Notes: a model not told the origin generated them from the sequence alone. A DNA stretch of 64,000 nucleotides from an uncultured Alistipes sp. (GCA_944321765.1 CALUMQ010000026.1:186001-250000), one strand, 5' to 3'; counted from the stretch's first letter, positions 35,050 to 44,125 are shown. Numbers and translations are program-made.

Positions 35050-36093
35050 ATGAATGGGAAATTGACTACCGAACGTCTTGAGCTGCGTCCGTGGCGGGCC
35101 GCGGATGCTGCCGATTTGTATGCTTTGGCCCGGGATCCGCTCGTGGGGCCGGCTGCCGGATGGGCGCCGCATCGCAGCGAGGCGGAGAGCGCCGAGGTGA
35201 TCCGCACGATCTTCTCGGCCCCGGAGACCTACGCCGTGACGCTGCGCGACGGAGGCGGGCTCGTGGGATGCGCGGGCCTGCTCTTTGCCGGGGCGGCGCA
35301 CCTTGCGCTCGGAGCCTCGGAGGCCGAGGCGGGCTATTGGCTCGGCACGCCGTGGCGGGGTCGGGGGCTGATTCCCGAGGCGGTGGACGCCCTGGCGCGC
35401 CATGCGTTCGACGACCTGGGGCTCACGGCGCTGTGGGCCTGCTGCTTTCCGGAGAATGGTGCCTCGCGCCGCGTGCTGGAGAAGTGCCGCTTCCGCCACG
35501 TGCGCAGCGAGACGTCGCTGCCCCGGTGCCCCGACGGAACGCTTCACGGCGGAGAGCTCTTTCGCCTGTCGCGCGAGGCGTGGCGCGTCGGTCGGGGTGT
35601 TGCGCTGCACCGGGCCGCGGAGCAGGCGATTCCGCTCATCCGCGCCCTGGCGTCGGAGGCCTTTCCGGCAACCTACCGGGAGATTCTGACACCTTCACAG
35701 CTGGACTACATGATGGAGTGGATGTACTCCGAGGAGAGCCTTCGCGAGCAGTTCCGTACGGGTCACGTCTGGTTTATCGTCACGGCCGGCGGCGAGGCGG
35801 CGGGGTATGTCTCCGTCGAGCGCCAGGACGAGCGGCTCTTCCACCTGCAGAAGATCTACCTGCTGCCCCGGTACCAGGGCTTCGGACTGGGCGAACGGCT
35901 CTTCCGCCAGGCGGTCTCCTACGTTCGGGCGATGGGTCCGACGCCCTGCCGCATGGAGCTCAACGTCAACCGTTACAACCGGGCCCTGCACTTCTACGAA
36001 CACATGGGCATGCGACGCCTCCGCGAGGGGGATTTTCCGATCGGCGGGGGCTTCTATATGAATGATTACATCATGGGGCTGGATATCGAGTAA
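35050..36093 (+). CDS. Tandem GNAT acetyltransferase (two fused domains)
   Basis: 347 residues made of two GNAT domains. The first (about 1-175) is RimJ/RimL-like: TERLELRPWRAADAADLYAL, AGYWLGTPWRGRGLIPEAVDAL with the acetyl-CoA loop, and ENGASRRVLEKCRFR. The second (about 185-347) is a different GNAT type with LQKIYLLPRYQGFGLGERLF as its acetyl-CoA site and NVNRYNRALHFYEHMGMRR near the end. Both keep the acetyl-CoA-binding loop, so both may be active. Substrates are unknown. The two halves are not close copies of one another, so fusion rather than duplication is likely. Confidence 0.85.
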   Translation: MNGKLTTERLELRPWRAADAADLYALARDPLVGPAAGWAPHRSEAESAEVIRTIFSAPETYAVTLRDGGGLVGCAGLLFAGAAHLALGASEAEAGYWLGTPWRGRGLIPEAVDALARHAFDDLGLTALWACCFPENGASRRVLEKCRFRHVRSETSLPRCPDGTLHGGELFRLSREAWRVGRGVALHRAAEQAIPLIRALASEAFPATYREILTPSQLDYMMEWMYSEESLREQFRTGHVWFIVTAGGEAAGYVSVERQDERLFHLQKIYLLPRYQGFGLGERLFRQAVSYVRAMGPTPCRMELNVNRYNRALHFYEHMGMRRLREGDFPIGGGFYMNDYIMGLDIE

Positions 36094-36104
36094 CGGGCCC
36101 CTCT

Positions 36105-36145
36105 CCTTTGATCAGGCCTTGGTCCCCTTCGATCAGGCCTTGGGG
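36105..36145. repeat. 21-bp tandem duplication over the stop of the DUF4924 gene
   Basis: gatcaggccttgg occurs at 36110 and 36131. The second copy contains the stop and last codons of the DUF4924 gene (minus strand); the first is an extra copy just past the stop. Confidence 0.75.
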
Positions 36146-36699
36146 TCCGACTTGTAGAGATCGATCTCGCCCCGCTCGACCTTTCCGTACAGGTCCGACA
36201 ACTCGGCAATGACCGGTGAGATGAACTCCAGCGTATCGGTCACCGCCGACTTGTCCCCCTCGCCCTTGATGCGGTAGAGCATGGCGGCGTACAGGGCGCG
36301 GAAACAGAGCTCCGTGTCGCTCATCCCGGGATTTCCCAACACGGCCCTCAGCCGTGGCAGTTCGGGCTCCAGACGGGCGTAGGTCCGGCGGTAGTGCTCC
36401 CCGACGGGGAGCTTCATCAGCTGCAGGTGCAGGTCGTGAAGGTCCTGGATCAGATGCAGCGTGTGTTCGAGATGTCCCTTCTCCTCCTTGCCCTCCTGCT
36501 GCAGGAGGTTTGCCAGATCGAGGTACCACATCAGGAAAATGCTCTTCTGCTCCTCGGCAATGTCCTTGCGCGGGGCGATGAGCGTCGAGTAGATGGCCTC
36601 GGGGCTGAACTGCAGGGCTCGCAGCAGATCCTCCAGCTGCCAGAGGTAAAGAATGTATTCGGCGATGTTCTCGCGCCGTTTGGCTTTTGCTATATCCAT
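36133..36699 (-). CDS. DUF4924 domain protein
   Basis: 188 residues, helical and soluble. IAKAKRRENIAEYILYLWQLEDLLRA at the start and GMSDTELCFRALYAAMLYRIKG match the DUF4924 family of Bacteroidetes; its function is unknown. It lies nine bases after the phosphate transporter gene and is probably co-transcribed with it. Confidence 0.85.
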   Translation of the reverse strand: MDIAKAKRRENIAEYILYLWQLEDLLRALQFSPEAIYSTLIAPRKDIAEEQKSIFLMWYLDLANLLQQEGKEEKGHLEHTLHLIQDLHDLHLQLMKLPVGEHYRRTYARLEPELPRLRAVLGNPGMSDTELCFRALYAAMLYRIKGEGDKSAVTDTLEFISPVIAELSDLYGKVERGEIDLYKSDPKA

Positions 36700-36708
36700 G
36701 ATTTCGGA

Positions 36709-38934
36709 CTATTTGCTCCAGCTCTTTGCGCCGGGGCGGTGCTTGAGGAAGTATTGCTGCGACTTGAGCAGGTTCCGCGACTGGAGCACCATGTTCTTCG
36801 TCTCGTTGAGAATCGTCAGATAGAGCATCGAGGCCTTGGTGTTCGACCGGGCTTCGTTGATGCGCGTGAGCTCCGACTTGATGGCGTCGGCGATCGATTC
36901 GAACAGCTGGTCGCGCATCGTCAGCACGGTCTCGATCTCCGAGAAGTCCCCTTCGCGCAGCATGAAGTTGATGCGGCGGTAGATCGACTCCACGTCGTCG
37001 TTGATCGACATCAGGTCGCGGGTCTGCTCCATCGAGAGACCTTCGTGGTTGTTGTCGATGTGTTCGAAGGCCGGGCGGGTGATGTGCATCAGGGCCTTCG
37101 TCATCTCGTTGAGGTAGTCGACCACCTGCACGTAGTAGTGGGCCGTGTTGACGTCGCTGCCCTGGAGCTTCTTGAGGGTGGGCAGCAGGGTGTATTTGTG
37201 TTCGCGCGAGCGGTAGAAGAGGTCGTTCGACTCCTTGACCATGTCGCGCAGGACCTTGCGGTTCTCCTTGAATACGGCGATCAGCGTGCGGTCGTAGATG
37301 CGCGTGGCGGACTCCATCGTGGTGCAGACCTCGTCGCGCAGCGAGGCGATGATGTCGGCATCGGTCTCGGCCTGCTGCCGGGCCACGACGCTCTCCTTGT
37401 CCTTCTTGCGGAAGTTGCTGTGGATGAGCATCCACCCGCAGAGTATGGTGATGATGATGAATGCCGGGGTACCGCCGTAGATCAGGGCGAGCCCCACGAT
37501 GAAGGCGATGAGGAAACCTCCGAGGGCCGTTACGAACCACCCGGCGACGACGGTCATGACGCCCGAGATGCGGTATACGGCGCTTTCACGGCCCCAGGCG
37601 CGGTCGGCGAGCGACGATCCCATGGCGACCATGAAGCTTACGTAGGTGGTCGAGAGGGGGAGTTTCAGCGACGTGGCCATGGCGATGAGCAGCGCCGAGG
37701 TGGTGAGGTTGACCGTGGCGCGGATCATGTCGTAGGGGGCTCCGCTGTGCTCGACATCCTCGAATTCGAAGCGGCGGGAGATGGCCGTGCGCACCCGTTC
37801 GGGAATGACGCGCTCGATGCCGGCGTTGATGTTCAGCGCGGCGCGTACGATCGTGCGGGAGAAGAGCGACGATCCGTACTGCTGCTGGGCGTCGTCGTCC
37901 TGCATCGAGAGGGATATTTCGGTGTCGGAGACGTGCATGGCCTTTTTCGAGGTCCAGAGCGTGAGGATCATCACGGCGCCTGCGGCGAGGAGGATGAGGA
38001 AGTTTGCCGGGACATTCTCGTTGAGTCCCTCCATGAGGATCTCGGTGCTTCCGGCGTGGCGGGCGATGGAGAATGCGTCGAATCCCGCGACGGGGACGCC
38101 GATGAAGTTCACCAGGTCGTTGCCGGCGAAGGCCAGGGCCAGGGCGAATGTTCCCGAGAGGATGGTGATGCGCAGGATGTTGATCTTGAAGCGCTGGATG
38201 AAGAGCAGCGCCAGGGAGCATATGATCCAGCAGATGAGCAGTGCGAGGATCAGGTGTGCGTCGACCCAGTTTACGAAGGCATGCCCGGCGAGCACCGACT
38301 TGAGCCCCTTGAAGATGGCGAAATAGATGATGGCCGTGAGCGAGGCCCCGCACCAGACGGATCCGTATCGGCGGAATGGCACCGTGTAGCGGAACGAGAA
38401 GATCAGGCGCGAGATGTACATGATGACGGTTCCGCAGGTGAAGGCGATGACTACCGAGAGGAGGATCGCCGAGACGATGCCCATGGCTCGCGAGGTGTTG
38501 ATGTACTGCCCGATGGAGGCGACCCCCTGTGCGGGGTCGTTCGAGATCTTGAAGATCGAGACGGCGATGGCGGATCCCAGCAGACAGAAGATGAGCGACA
38601 CGGTGGTGGAGGTCGGGAGACCCCAGGAGTTGTAGAGGTCGAGGAGGATGACGTTTGCGAACATGACGCCCAGATAGAGCATCATCACCTCGTGGAAGGT
38701 GAAGAGTCCGGGGTTGAACATGCCGCTGCGGGCGACCTCCATCATGCCGCTGGAGGTGACGACGCCGATGAGTATTCCGAACGAAGCGACGGCGAGGATG
38801 ACCTTCATCGAGGCGACCTTGGAACCGATGGCGGAGTTCAGGAAGTTTACGGCATCGTTGGTGACGCCGACGAAGAGGCCCGAGATGGCGAGAATTCCCA
38901 GGATTCCGATAATGACGGTGTAAAATTCGCTCAT
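36709..38934 (-). CDS. PiT-family inorganic phosphate transporter with PhoU-like tail
   Basis: 741 residues. Both PiT half signatures are present: GVTNDAVNFLNSAIGSK near residue 25 and AFAGNDLVNFIGVPVAGFD near 280. About ten to twelve membrane helices are split by a soluble insert (about 335-390). The C-terminal ~210 residues (from about 530) are helical and cytoplasmic, resembling a PhoU-type regulatory domain. The protein would take up phosphate with protons or sodium. A TAATTTTG -7-like box (minus strand, 38960-38967) lies 26 bases upstream. Confidence 0.92.
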   Translation of the reverse strand: MSEFYTVIIGILGILAISGLFVGVTNDAVNFLNSAIGSKVASMKVILAVASFGILIGVVTSSGMMEVARSGMFNPGLFTFHEVMMLYLGVMFANVILLDLYNSWGLPTSTTVSLIFCLLGSAIAVSIFKISNDPAQGVASIGQYINTSRAMGIVSAILLSVVIAFTCGTVIMYISRLIFSFRYTVPFRRYGSVWCGASLTAIIYFAIFKGLKSVLAGHAFVNWVDAHLILALLICWIICSLALLFIQRFKINILRITILSGTFALALAFAGNDLVNFIGVPVAGFDAFSIARHAGSTEILMEGLNENVPANFLILLAAGAVMILTLWTSKKAMHVSDTEISLSMQDDDAQQQYGSSLFSRTIVRAALNINAGIERVIPERVRTAISRRFEFEDVEHSGAPYDMIRATVNLTTSALLIAMATSLKLPLSTTYVSFMVAMGSSLADRAWGRESAVYRISGVMTVVAGWFVTALGGFLIAFIVGLALIYGGTPAFIIITILCGWMLIHSNFRKKDKESVVARQQAETDADIIASLRDEVCTTMESATRIYDRTLIAVFKENRKVLRDMVKESNDLFYRSREHKYTLLPTLKKLQGSDVNTAHYYVQVVDYLNEMTKALMHITRPAFEHIDNNHEGLSMEQTRDLMSINDDVESIYRRINFMLREGDFSEIETVLTMRDQLFESIADAIKSELTRINEARSNTKASMLYLTILNETKNMVLQSRNLLKSQQYFLKHRPGAKSWSK

Positions 38935-39056
38935 ATGGCGTGTCGGTGCAAATTCTGAACAAAATTACGTCTTTTTCCGGGATGAATCCTTTGCGGGGGT
39001 TATTGTTAACGTTAATTTAACATTCGAAACGGCTGGGTTTCTGCTTTCTGGAGGGG

Positions 39057-39098
39057 TTGAAAACAGCGCGTGCGAACCCTCCCAAAGGGTTCGCACGC
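39057..39098 (-). terminator. Hairpin downstream of the EF-G2 gene
   Basis: A perfect 13-bp stem (gcgtgcgaaccct, 39068-39080; complement 39086-39098) with a five-base loop, followed on the minus strand by GCTGTTTTC. It lies about 110 bases after the EF-G2 stop. Confidence 0.55.
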
Positions 39099-39121
39099 GG
39101 CATTGCGGTGGTGGGGTCTTC

Positions 39122-39161
39122 GGAGCCGTCGGACCGTGGGTTCGATTCCCGCCCCGGCTCC
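39122..39161 (+). other. tRNA-like acceptor and T-arm remnant
   Basis: ggagccg (39122-39128) pairs exactly with cggctcc (39155-39161). Between them lies a T-arm-like hairpin GTGGG-TTCGATT-CCCGC (39136-39152). The D-arm and anticodon arm are missing, so it cannot be a working tRNA. It may be a pseudo-tRNA or the remains of an integration site; no integrase is nearby. A C9 tract follows at 39184-39192. Confidence 0.4.
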
Positions 39162-39209
39162 CGCTCCGATTTCCTTTCACTTACCCCCCCCCTCCTCCGG
39201 CTCCGGCGG

Positions 39210-41366
39210 CTATTCGTCGTCGGTGTCGGTGTAGGCCTTGAGGAGCTTCTCCTGCACGTCGGAGGGTACCTGCTCGTACGACGAGAACTTCATCGTGTAG
39301 GTGGCCGATCCGGAGGTGAGCGACGAGAGCGCCGTGGAGTAGCGGTAGAGCTCGGCCAGCGGCACGAGGGCGTTCAGACGGTCAAAGCCCTTGTCGGACT
39401 CCATGCCGGCGATCATGGCGCGGCGGTTCTGCAGGTCGCTCATCACGGCGCCCATATACTCGCTCGGCACGAGGACCTCGACATTGTAGATCGGCTCCAT
39501 GATCTTGGGCCCTGCATTGCGGAAGGCCTCCTTGAAGGCGTTGCGCGCGGCGAGCTTGAAGGAGATTTCGTTCGAATCCACGGGGTGCATCTTTCCGTCG
39601 TAGATGATGACGCGGATGTCGCGGGCGTAGGATCCCGTCAGCGGGCCCTCGTCCATCTTCTCCATGATGCCCTTCAGGATGGCGGGCATGAAGCGTGCGT
39701 CGATGGCGCCTCCGACGATGGCCGAATAGAACTGCAGCTTGCCGCCCCACGGAAGGTCGTACTCCTCCTTGGTCTTGACGTTGACGGTCATGTCGCCCTT
39801 GCCGGGGATCTTGTAGTTTTTCGGTTCGGGGATTCCCTCGTAGTAGGGTTCGATGATCATGTGCACCTCTCCGAACTGTCCGGCGCCGCCCGACTGTTTC
39901 TTGTGGCGGTAGTCGGCCTGTGCGACCTTCGTGATGGTCTCGCGGTAGGGGATCTTCGGGGCGATGTAGTCGTAGGCGATCTTGTTCTCCTTCTCGATGC
40001 GCGAGCGCAGGATGTTCAGATGGTGCTCTCCCTGGCCCTGGATGATGGTTTGCTTGAGCTCCTTGGAGTATTCCACCAGGATGGTCGGGTCTTCGAACCG
40101 TGCGTCGTTGAGCAGCTTTCCGAGCTTCTCCTCGTCGCTCTGCTCCTTGCACTTGATGGCGGCGCGGTAGCGCGGTTCGGGGAAGACGATCGGCTCGATG
40201 GTCACGGGTGCTGCGGGGGCCGCGAGGGTGTCGTTCGTGCGCGTGCCCTTGAGCTTGACCGTGCATCCGATGTCTCCGGCCGAGAGCTCCGTCACCTTGA
40301 TGCGGTTCTTGCCGGCCACGGCGAACAGCTGCGAGAGCTTCTCCTTGTTGCCCGTGCGGGTGTTTACCAGCTCGGAGCCTTCGGTGATCTTGCCGCGGAT
40401 GACGCGGAAGTAGGAGATCTCGCCGATGTGCTGCTCGACCTGGCTCTTGAAGACGAACGCCACGGCGGGCGCCGATTCGTCGGCCGTGATCTCCTCACCC
40501 TCGGTCGAGAGGAATGCCGGAGCCTTGAGCGGTCCGGGCGCCACGTTGATGATGAACTCCATCAGACGCTTCGTACCGATGTCCCACTTGCCGCTGGCGC
40601 AGAAGATGGGCATCACCTCGCGACGCGCGACGCCGATCTTCAGTCCGGCGCGGATGTCGTCCTGCGTGAGGGTTCCCTTGTCGAAGTAGAGCTCCATGAG
40701 GGCCTCGTCGTGCTCGGCGGCCATCTCGACGAGCTCCTTGTTGAGCTGCGTGGCGCGCTCCATCTCCTCGGCGGGGATGTCGAGCTCCTCGCGGTGTCCG
40801 TCGTGGTCCTTGAAGCGGTACATCTTCATCAGCAGCACGTCGATGAAAGCGTCGAATCCGGCGCCCTGGTTGACGGGATACTGCACGATGACGGGCTTCA
40901 CGCGCGAGGCGGCCTTGATCGACTCGAAGGCGGCCTCGAAGTTCGCCTTTTCGGCGTCGAGCTGGTTGATGACGCCGATGACGGGTTTCTTGAGCAGCCG
41001 GGCGTAGCGAGCCTGGATTTCGCTGCCGACCTCCCAGCCGTTCTGGGCGTTGAACAGGAATACGCCGACGTCACCCACCTTGAATGCCGAGAAGAGGCTT
41101 CCGCAGAAGTCGTCGGACCCCGGACAGTCTATGATGTTGAGCTTGCGGTCCATGAATTCGGTGAAGAGGATCGTCGAATAGATCGAGCGTTTGTATTCAT
41201 GCTCGATATCCGTGTTGTCCGAGAGCGTGTTGTTGGTCTCGATACTACCCCTGCGGTCGATGACCTTCCCTTCATAGGCCATCGCTTCGGCAAGGGTAGT
41301 TTTCCCCGTGCCGGGCGCGCCGATGAGTACGATGTTCTTGATCTCTTTGGCTGAATAGTTTTTCAT
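39210..41366 (-). CDS. Elongation factor G paralogue (EF-G2) lacking GTPase residues
   Basis: 718 residues with the five EF-G domains: G domain (1-270), domain II (about 290-390), III, IV (about 470-600, SGGAGQFGEV) and V. The P-loop is GAPGTGKT (16-23) instead of AHIDAGKT. Switch II reads DCPGSDDF (80-87), with Ser84 in place of the histidine needed for GTP hydrolysis, and the G4 motif is NQLD instead of NKxD. In Bacteroides thetaiotaomicron an EF-G2 paralogue supports translation without GTP hydrolysis during carbon starvation and is needed for gut colonisation. This protein is likely its equivalent. No canonical fusA is in the window. Confidence 0.9.
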   Translation of the reverse strand: MKNYSAKEIKNIVLIGAPGTGKTTLAEAMAYEGKVIDRRGSIETNNTLSDNTDIEHEYKRSIYSTILFTEFMDRKLNIIDCPGSDDFCGSLFSAFKVGDVGVFLFNAQNGWEVGSEIQARYARLLKKPVIGVINQLDAEKANFEAAFESIKAASRVKPVIVQYPVNQGAGFDAFIDVLLMKMYRFKDHDGHREELDIPAEEMERATQLNKELVEMAAEHDEALMELYFDKGTLTQDDIRAGLKIGVARREVMPIFCASGKWDIGTKRLMEFIINVAPGPLKAPAFLSTEGEEITADESAPAVAFVFKSQVEQHIGEISYFRVIRGKITEGSELVNTRTGNKEKLSQLFAVAGKNRIKVTELSAGDIGCTVKLKGTRTNDTLAAPAAPVTIEPIVFPEPRYRAAIKCKEQSDEEKLGKLLNDARFEDPTILVEYSKELKQTIIQGQGEHHLNILRSRIEKENKIAYDYIAPKIPYRETITKVAQADYRHKKQSGGAGQFGEVHMIIEPYYEGIPEPKNYKIPGKGDMTVNVKTKEEYDLPWGGKLQFYSAIVGGAIDARFMPAILKGIMEKMDEGPLTGSYARDIRVIIYDGKMHPVDSNEISFKLAARNAFKEAFRNAGPKIMEPIYNVEVLVPSEYMGAVMSDLQNRRAMIAGMESDKGFDRLNALVPLAELYRYSTALSSLTSGSATYTMKFSSYEQVPSDVQEKLLKAYTDTDDE

Positions 41367-41489
41367 ATTCCCGATAGTTTTAGGTTTTGGTTCGGTTCAG
41401 GTGGCGCAACGGGAGCTGCGGCTGCGGGGCCGCTTTTTTTGCGCGACTATAAATATACGAAATAATCGGGAAAAACAACCCCCGAGACG

Positions 41490-41519
41490 AAAAAATCGCC
41501 CCGCAAAGGGCGATTTTTT
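41490..41519. terminator. Terminator after the M24 peptidase gene
   Basis: A perfect 12-bp stem (aaaaaatcgccc, 41490-41501; complement 41508-41519) with loop CGCAAA and T-rich arms on both strands. It ends the minus-strand peptidase gene. Confidence 0.8.
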
Positions 41520-41553
41520 CGATCTGTGAGGTGTCGTATAAACCGTCGAAAGG

Positions 41554-42945
41554 CTACTTTCCGACGACGGCTTCGAGCTCGTCGACCGTGATGGGGATCT
41601 TGCGGTCTCCGAGGATGCGGCAGCCGCTCTCGGTCACGAGCAGGTCGTCCTCGATGCGGATGCCTCCGAAGTCGCGGTATGCGTCGAGCCGGTCGTAGTC
41701 GACGATTCCCTTGTAGAGACCTTCGGCGCGGCACTTGTCGATCAGCGCGGGGATGAAGTAGAGTCCCGGTTCGTCGCTCATCACCGTACCGGGCTCAACC
41801 CTCCAGGCTGCGCGGTAGACGCAGGTGGCCGAACGCGCCGCGCGCTCGCGGATCGACGAGAAGTCGAACGATCGCTCGCCCATGGCCTCGCAGTCGTGGA
41901 CGTCCATTCCGAGTCCGTGCCCGAGTCCGTGGGGCATGAGCATCGTCATGGCTCCGGAGGCCACGGCGTCGGCCGGCGACCCCTTGAGCAGGCCGATGGC
42001 GACGAGACCTTCGGCCAGGGTCAGGTAGGCGGCGTTGTGGATCTCGGTGTACATCATGTGGGGTTTGACGATGCGGGCCACGTGGTCGTGCGCCGCGAGG
42101 ACGATTTCGTAGATCTCCCGCTGGCGGGCGTCGAACTTTCCGCTGACGGGGTAGGTGCGCGTATGGTCCGAGCAGTACCCTTCGAGGCTTTCGGCGCCGG
42201 CGTCGCAGAGCAGCAGGCGACCCTCCTCCAGCACGCCGTCGGCGTTGAGGTTGTGGAGCGTCTCGCCGTGCTGCGAGACGATCGAGGGGAACGAGACGCC
42301 CTGTCCGCGCGATTTGGCGATGCCCTCGATGGCTCCGGCGATCTCGCGTTCGATGACACCCGGGCGGCACATCTTCATGGCCGTCAGATGCATGTCGTAG
42401 CCCAGGGGGAAGGCGCGTTCAAGGGCTTCGATCTCCTCGGCACTCTTCTTCTCGCGCATCTCCGCCACGGCGAACATCAGGTCTACCGACTTGTAGTCGT
42501 GCAGCAGTTCGGGCTTGATGCCGAGCAGGGCCGAGAGCTGCAGCTTCGTCTCTCCGCGATAGGGGGGCAGGTAGTGGATCTTGCGGCCCAGGGCGATGGC
42601 CCGGCGCAGGCGTCCCTGGAGTTCGGCCAGGGGGAAGGTCGCATGCACGCCGACCTCGGCGGCCATGTCGTGCAGCGAGGGCTGGGGCCCGGTCCAGATG
42701 ATGTCCTCGACGGTGAGGTCATCGCCGTAGAGGGCCTCTTCGCCCGAATCGGCGTCGATCAGACCCACCAGATCCGGGGTGTTGAGCCCGAAGTAGTAGC
42801 GGAAGGAGGAGTCCTGCCGGAAGTAGTAGGCGTTGTTGGGATAATTGTTCGGCGAGAGGGGATTCCCGGGCAGCAGGATGATGCCGCTGCCGATCTTCGT
42901 GCGCAGGGTTTCGCGCCGTGCGGTATAGGTTTTTGCGGAAAACAT
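41554..42945 (-). CDS. Xaa-Pro aminopeptidase (M24B)
   Basis: 463 residues from the ATG at 42945. The N-terminal domain (about 1-165) has FRQDSSFRYYFGLNTPD, typical of aminopeptidase P. The pita-bread domain holds the five metal ligands: Asp in LLCDAGAE, Asp in CSDHTRTYP, His in HGLGHGLGMDVHD, Glu in SDEPGLYFI and Glu in IRIEDDLLVTE. It removes an N-terminal residue before proline, using two Mn ions. There is no signal peptide, so it is cytoplasmic. A TATTTTTG -7-like box (minus strand, 42965-42972) lies just upstream. Confidence 0.94.
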   Translation of the reverse strand: MFSAKTYTARRETLRTKIGSGIILLPGNPLSPNNYPNNAYYFRQDSSFRYYFGLNTPDLVGLIDADSGEEALYGDDLTVEDIIWTGPQPSLHDMAAEVGVHATFPLAELQGRLRRAIALGRKIHYLPPYRGETKLQLSALLGIKPELLHDYKSVDLMFAVAEMREKKSAEEIEALERAFPLGYDMHLTAMKMCRPGVIEREIAGAIEGIAKSRGQGVSFPSIVSQHGETLHNLNADGVLEEGRLLLCDAGAESLEGYCSDHTRTYPVSGKFDARQREIYEIVLAAHDHVARIVKPHMMYTEIHNAAYLTLAEGLVAIGLLKGSPADAVASGAMTMLMPHGLGHGLGMDVHDCEAMGERSFDFSSIRERAARSATCVYRAAWRVEPGTVMSDEPGLYFIPALIDKCRAEGLYKGIVDYDRLDAYRDFGGIRIEDDLLVTESGCRILGDRKIPITVDELEAVVGK

Positions 42946-43027
42946 GGTTGTAAGTGGTTTTCCACAAAAATAGTAAAAAATACGTGCCTCCCGCTCCCGC
43001 GGGCGGTTATTTTGCAAAAAACCTTCC

Positions 43028-44125
43028 TCAAAACCGCACGCAGGCCCCCTGTCCGTCGACCTCGACGGTGACCTCGCGCCCCATGTAGAGGGATCGGTTC
43101 GGTGCGGCGTGCCCGGCGGGGAATCCGTAGACGACGGGTATCCCCAGCGGCCGCAGATAGGGGTCGAGAACCTCGTAGGGATCCGTGACGCCGAAGCGCT
43201 CCAGCCCCTGCATGTCGGAGAAGTGCCCCACGATGACGGCCCGCAGGTTGCGGAGCTTTCCGCTGCGCAGCAGACTCTGCATCATGCGGTCGATGCGGTA
43301 GACGAACTCGCCGACCTCTTCGATGAAGAGCACCGTCGGGGTGTCGACCTCCAGCTCTTCGGGAGTTCCCATCGCGGCGAGGAGCTGGACCATGTTGCCT
43401 CCGGCGAGACGTCCGGAGGCGGTTCCCGGACAGTTGAGCGGATGGGGCGGTGTGGCGATGGTGTCCCGGAGCCCGAAGAGGGCCTCGCGCAGCGATTCGG
43501 CCGAAGGGTCCTCCTCGTCGAAGACGAACGACCCGGGCATGGCTCCGTGAATGCTCTCGACACCCAGCCTCCGGAGCACGAGGTGAAGCAGGGTGATGTC
43601 GCTGAAGCCCACGATCCATTTGGGATGCTCGCGCAGCCCCTCCAACCGGAGCAGGGGCAGCAGCCGTACCGATCCGTAGCCTCCGCGGTAGGCGATGACG
43701 GCCTTCACCGAGGGGTCGTCGATCATCTGCTGCAGGTCGGCGGCGCGCTGTGCGTCCGTTCCGGCGAAGTAGGGCTGCTCCCGGTCGGCGTAGTGTGCGC
43801 CGAACTTCACGTGGAGTCCCCACGACTCGATGCGTTCGCGGACCTTTGCCGTATCGGATCTCTTCGGCATGCGCCCGGCGGGCGAGACGATGCCCACCGT
43901 GTCGCCCACCTGGAGATAGGGCGGGCGGATGAAGGGGCGCAGGCGGATCGTTGTGCTGTCGGCCGGGCGGCGGACCGGAATGGAGTCGGGGCGGTATCCC
44001 GAGATGGTCAGGGTGTCGGGACGTTCGGGAAGATCCCGAAGATGGGGGATCCGTCCGGCGGCCTGCGCCGCCGTTGCAGCCAGCAGCACTGGAAGGAGCT
44101 GCATGAAGAGCGAGGTTCTTGTCAT
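43028..44125 (-). CDS. LD-carboxypeptidase (S66), exported
   Basis: 365 residues from the ATG at 44125, which overlaps the MFS stop as ATGA. A signal peptide (1-23, ending AQAA) precedes a ~45-residue linker, then the S66 domain (about 65-365). The likely nucleophile is Ser175 in WIVGFSDITLLHL; EEVGEFVYRIDRM and GFPAGHAAPNRSL supply the Glu and His. Members cut the L,D bond in muropeptide tetrapeptides for cell-wall recycling. Classical LdcA is cytoplasmic; this one appears to be exported. Coupling to an MFS pump is unusual and may be incidental. Confidence 0.9.
   Translation of the reverse strand: MTRTSLFMQLLPVLLAATAAQAAGRIPHLRDLPERPDTLTISGYRPDSIPVRRPADSTTIRLRPFIRPPYLQVGDTVGIVSPAGRMPKRSDTAKVRERIESWGLHVKFGAHYADREQPYFAGTDAQRAADLQQMIDDPSVKAVIAYRGGYGSVRLLPLLRLEGLREHPKWIVGFSDITLLHLVLRRLGVESIHGAMPGSFVFDEEDPSAESLREALFGLRDTIATPPHPLNCPGTASGRLAGGNMVQLLAAMGTPEELEVDTPTVLFIEEVGEFVYRIDRMMQSLLRSGKLRNLRAVIVGHFSDMQGLERFGVTDPYEVLDPYLRPLGIPVVYGFPAGHAAPNRSLYMGREVTVEVDGQGACVRF

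Noticed and set aside
36394-38958. An 854-codon plus-strand open frame
   Set aside because: Antisense shadow of the PiT transporter and DUF4924 genes; low-complexity composition.
39050-39165. A tmRNA (ssrA) 3' end
   Set aside because: The T-arm and acceptor resemble one, but the 5' part would have to lie inside the phosphate transporter gene and no tag frame is visible.
38965-39180. A 71-codon minus-strand open frame opposite the tRNA-like sequence
   Set aside because: Peptides of the GGNRTHG type are a known artefact of translating tRNA genes backwards.
39057-41354. A 765-codon plus-strand open frame covering the tRNA-like remnant
   Set aside because: Antisense to the EF-G2 gene; no start signal or domain.
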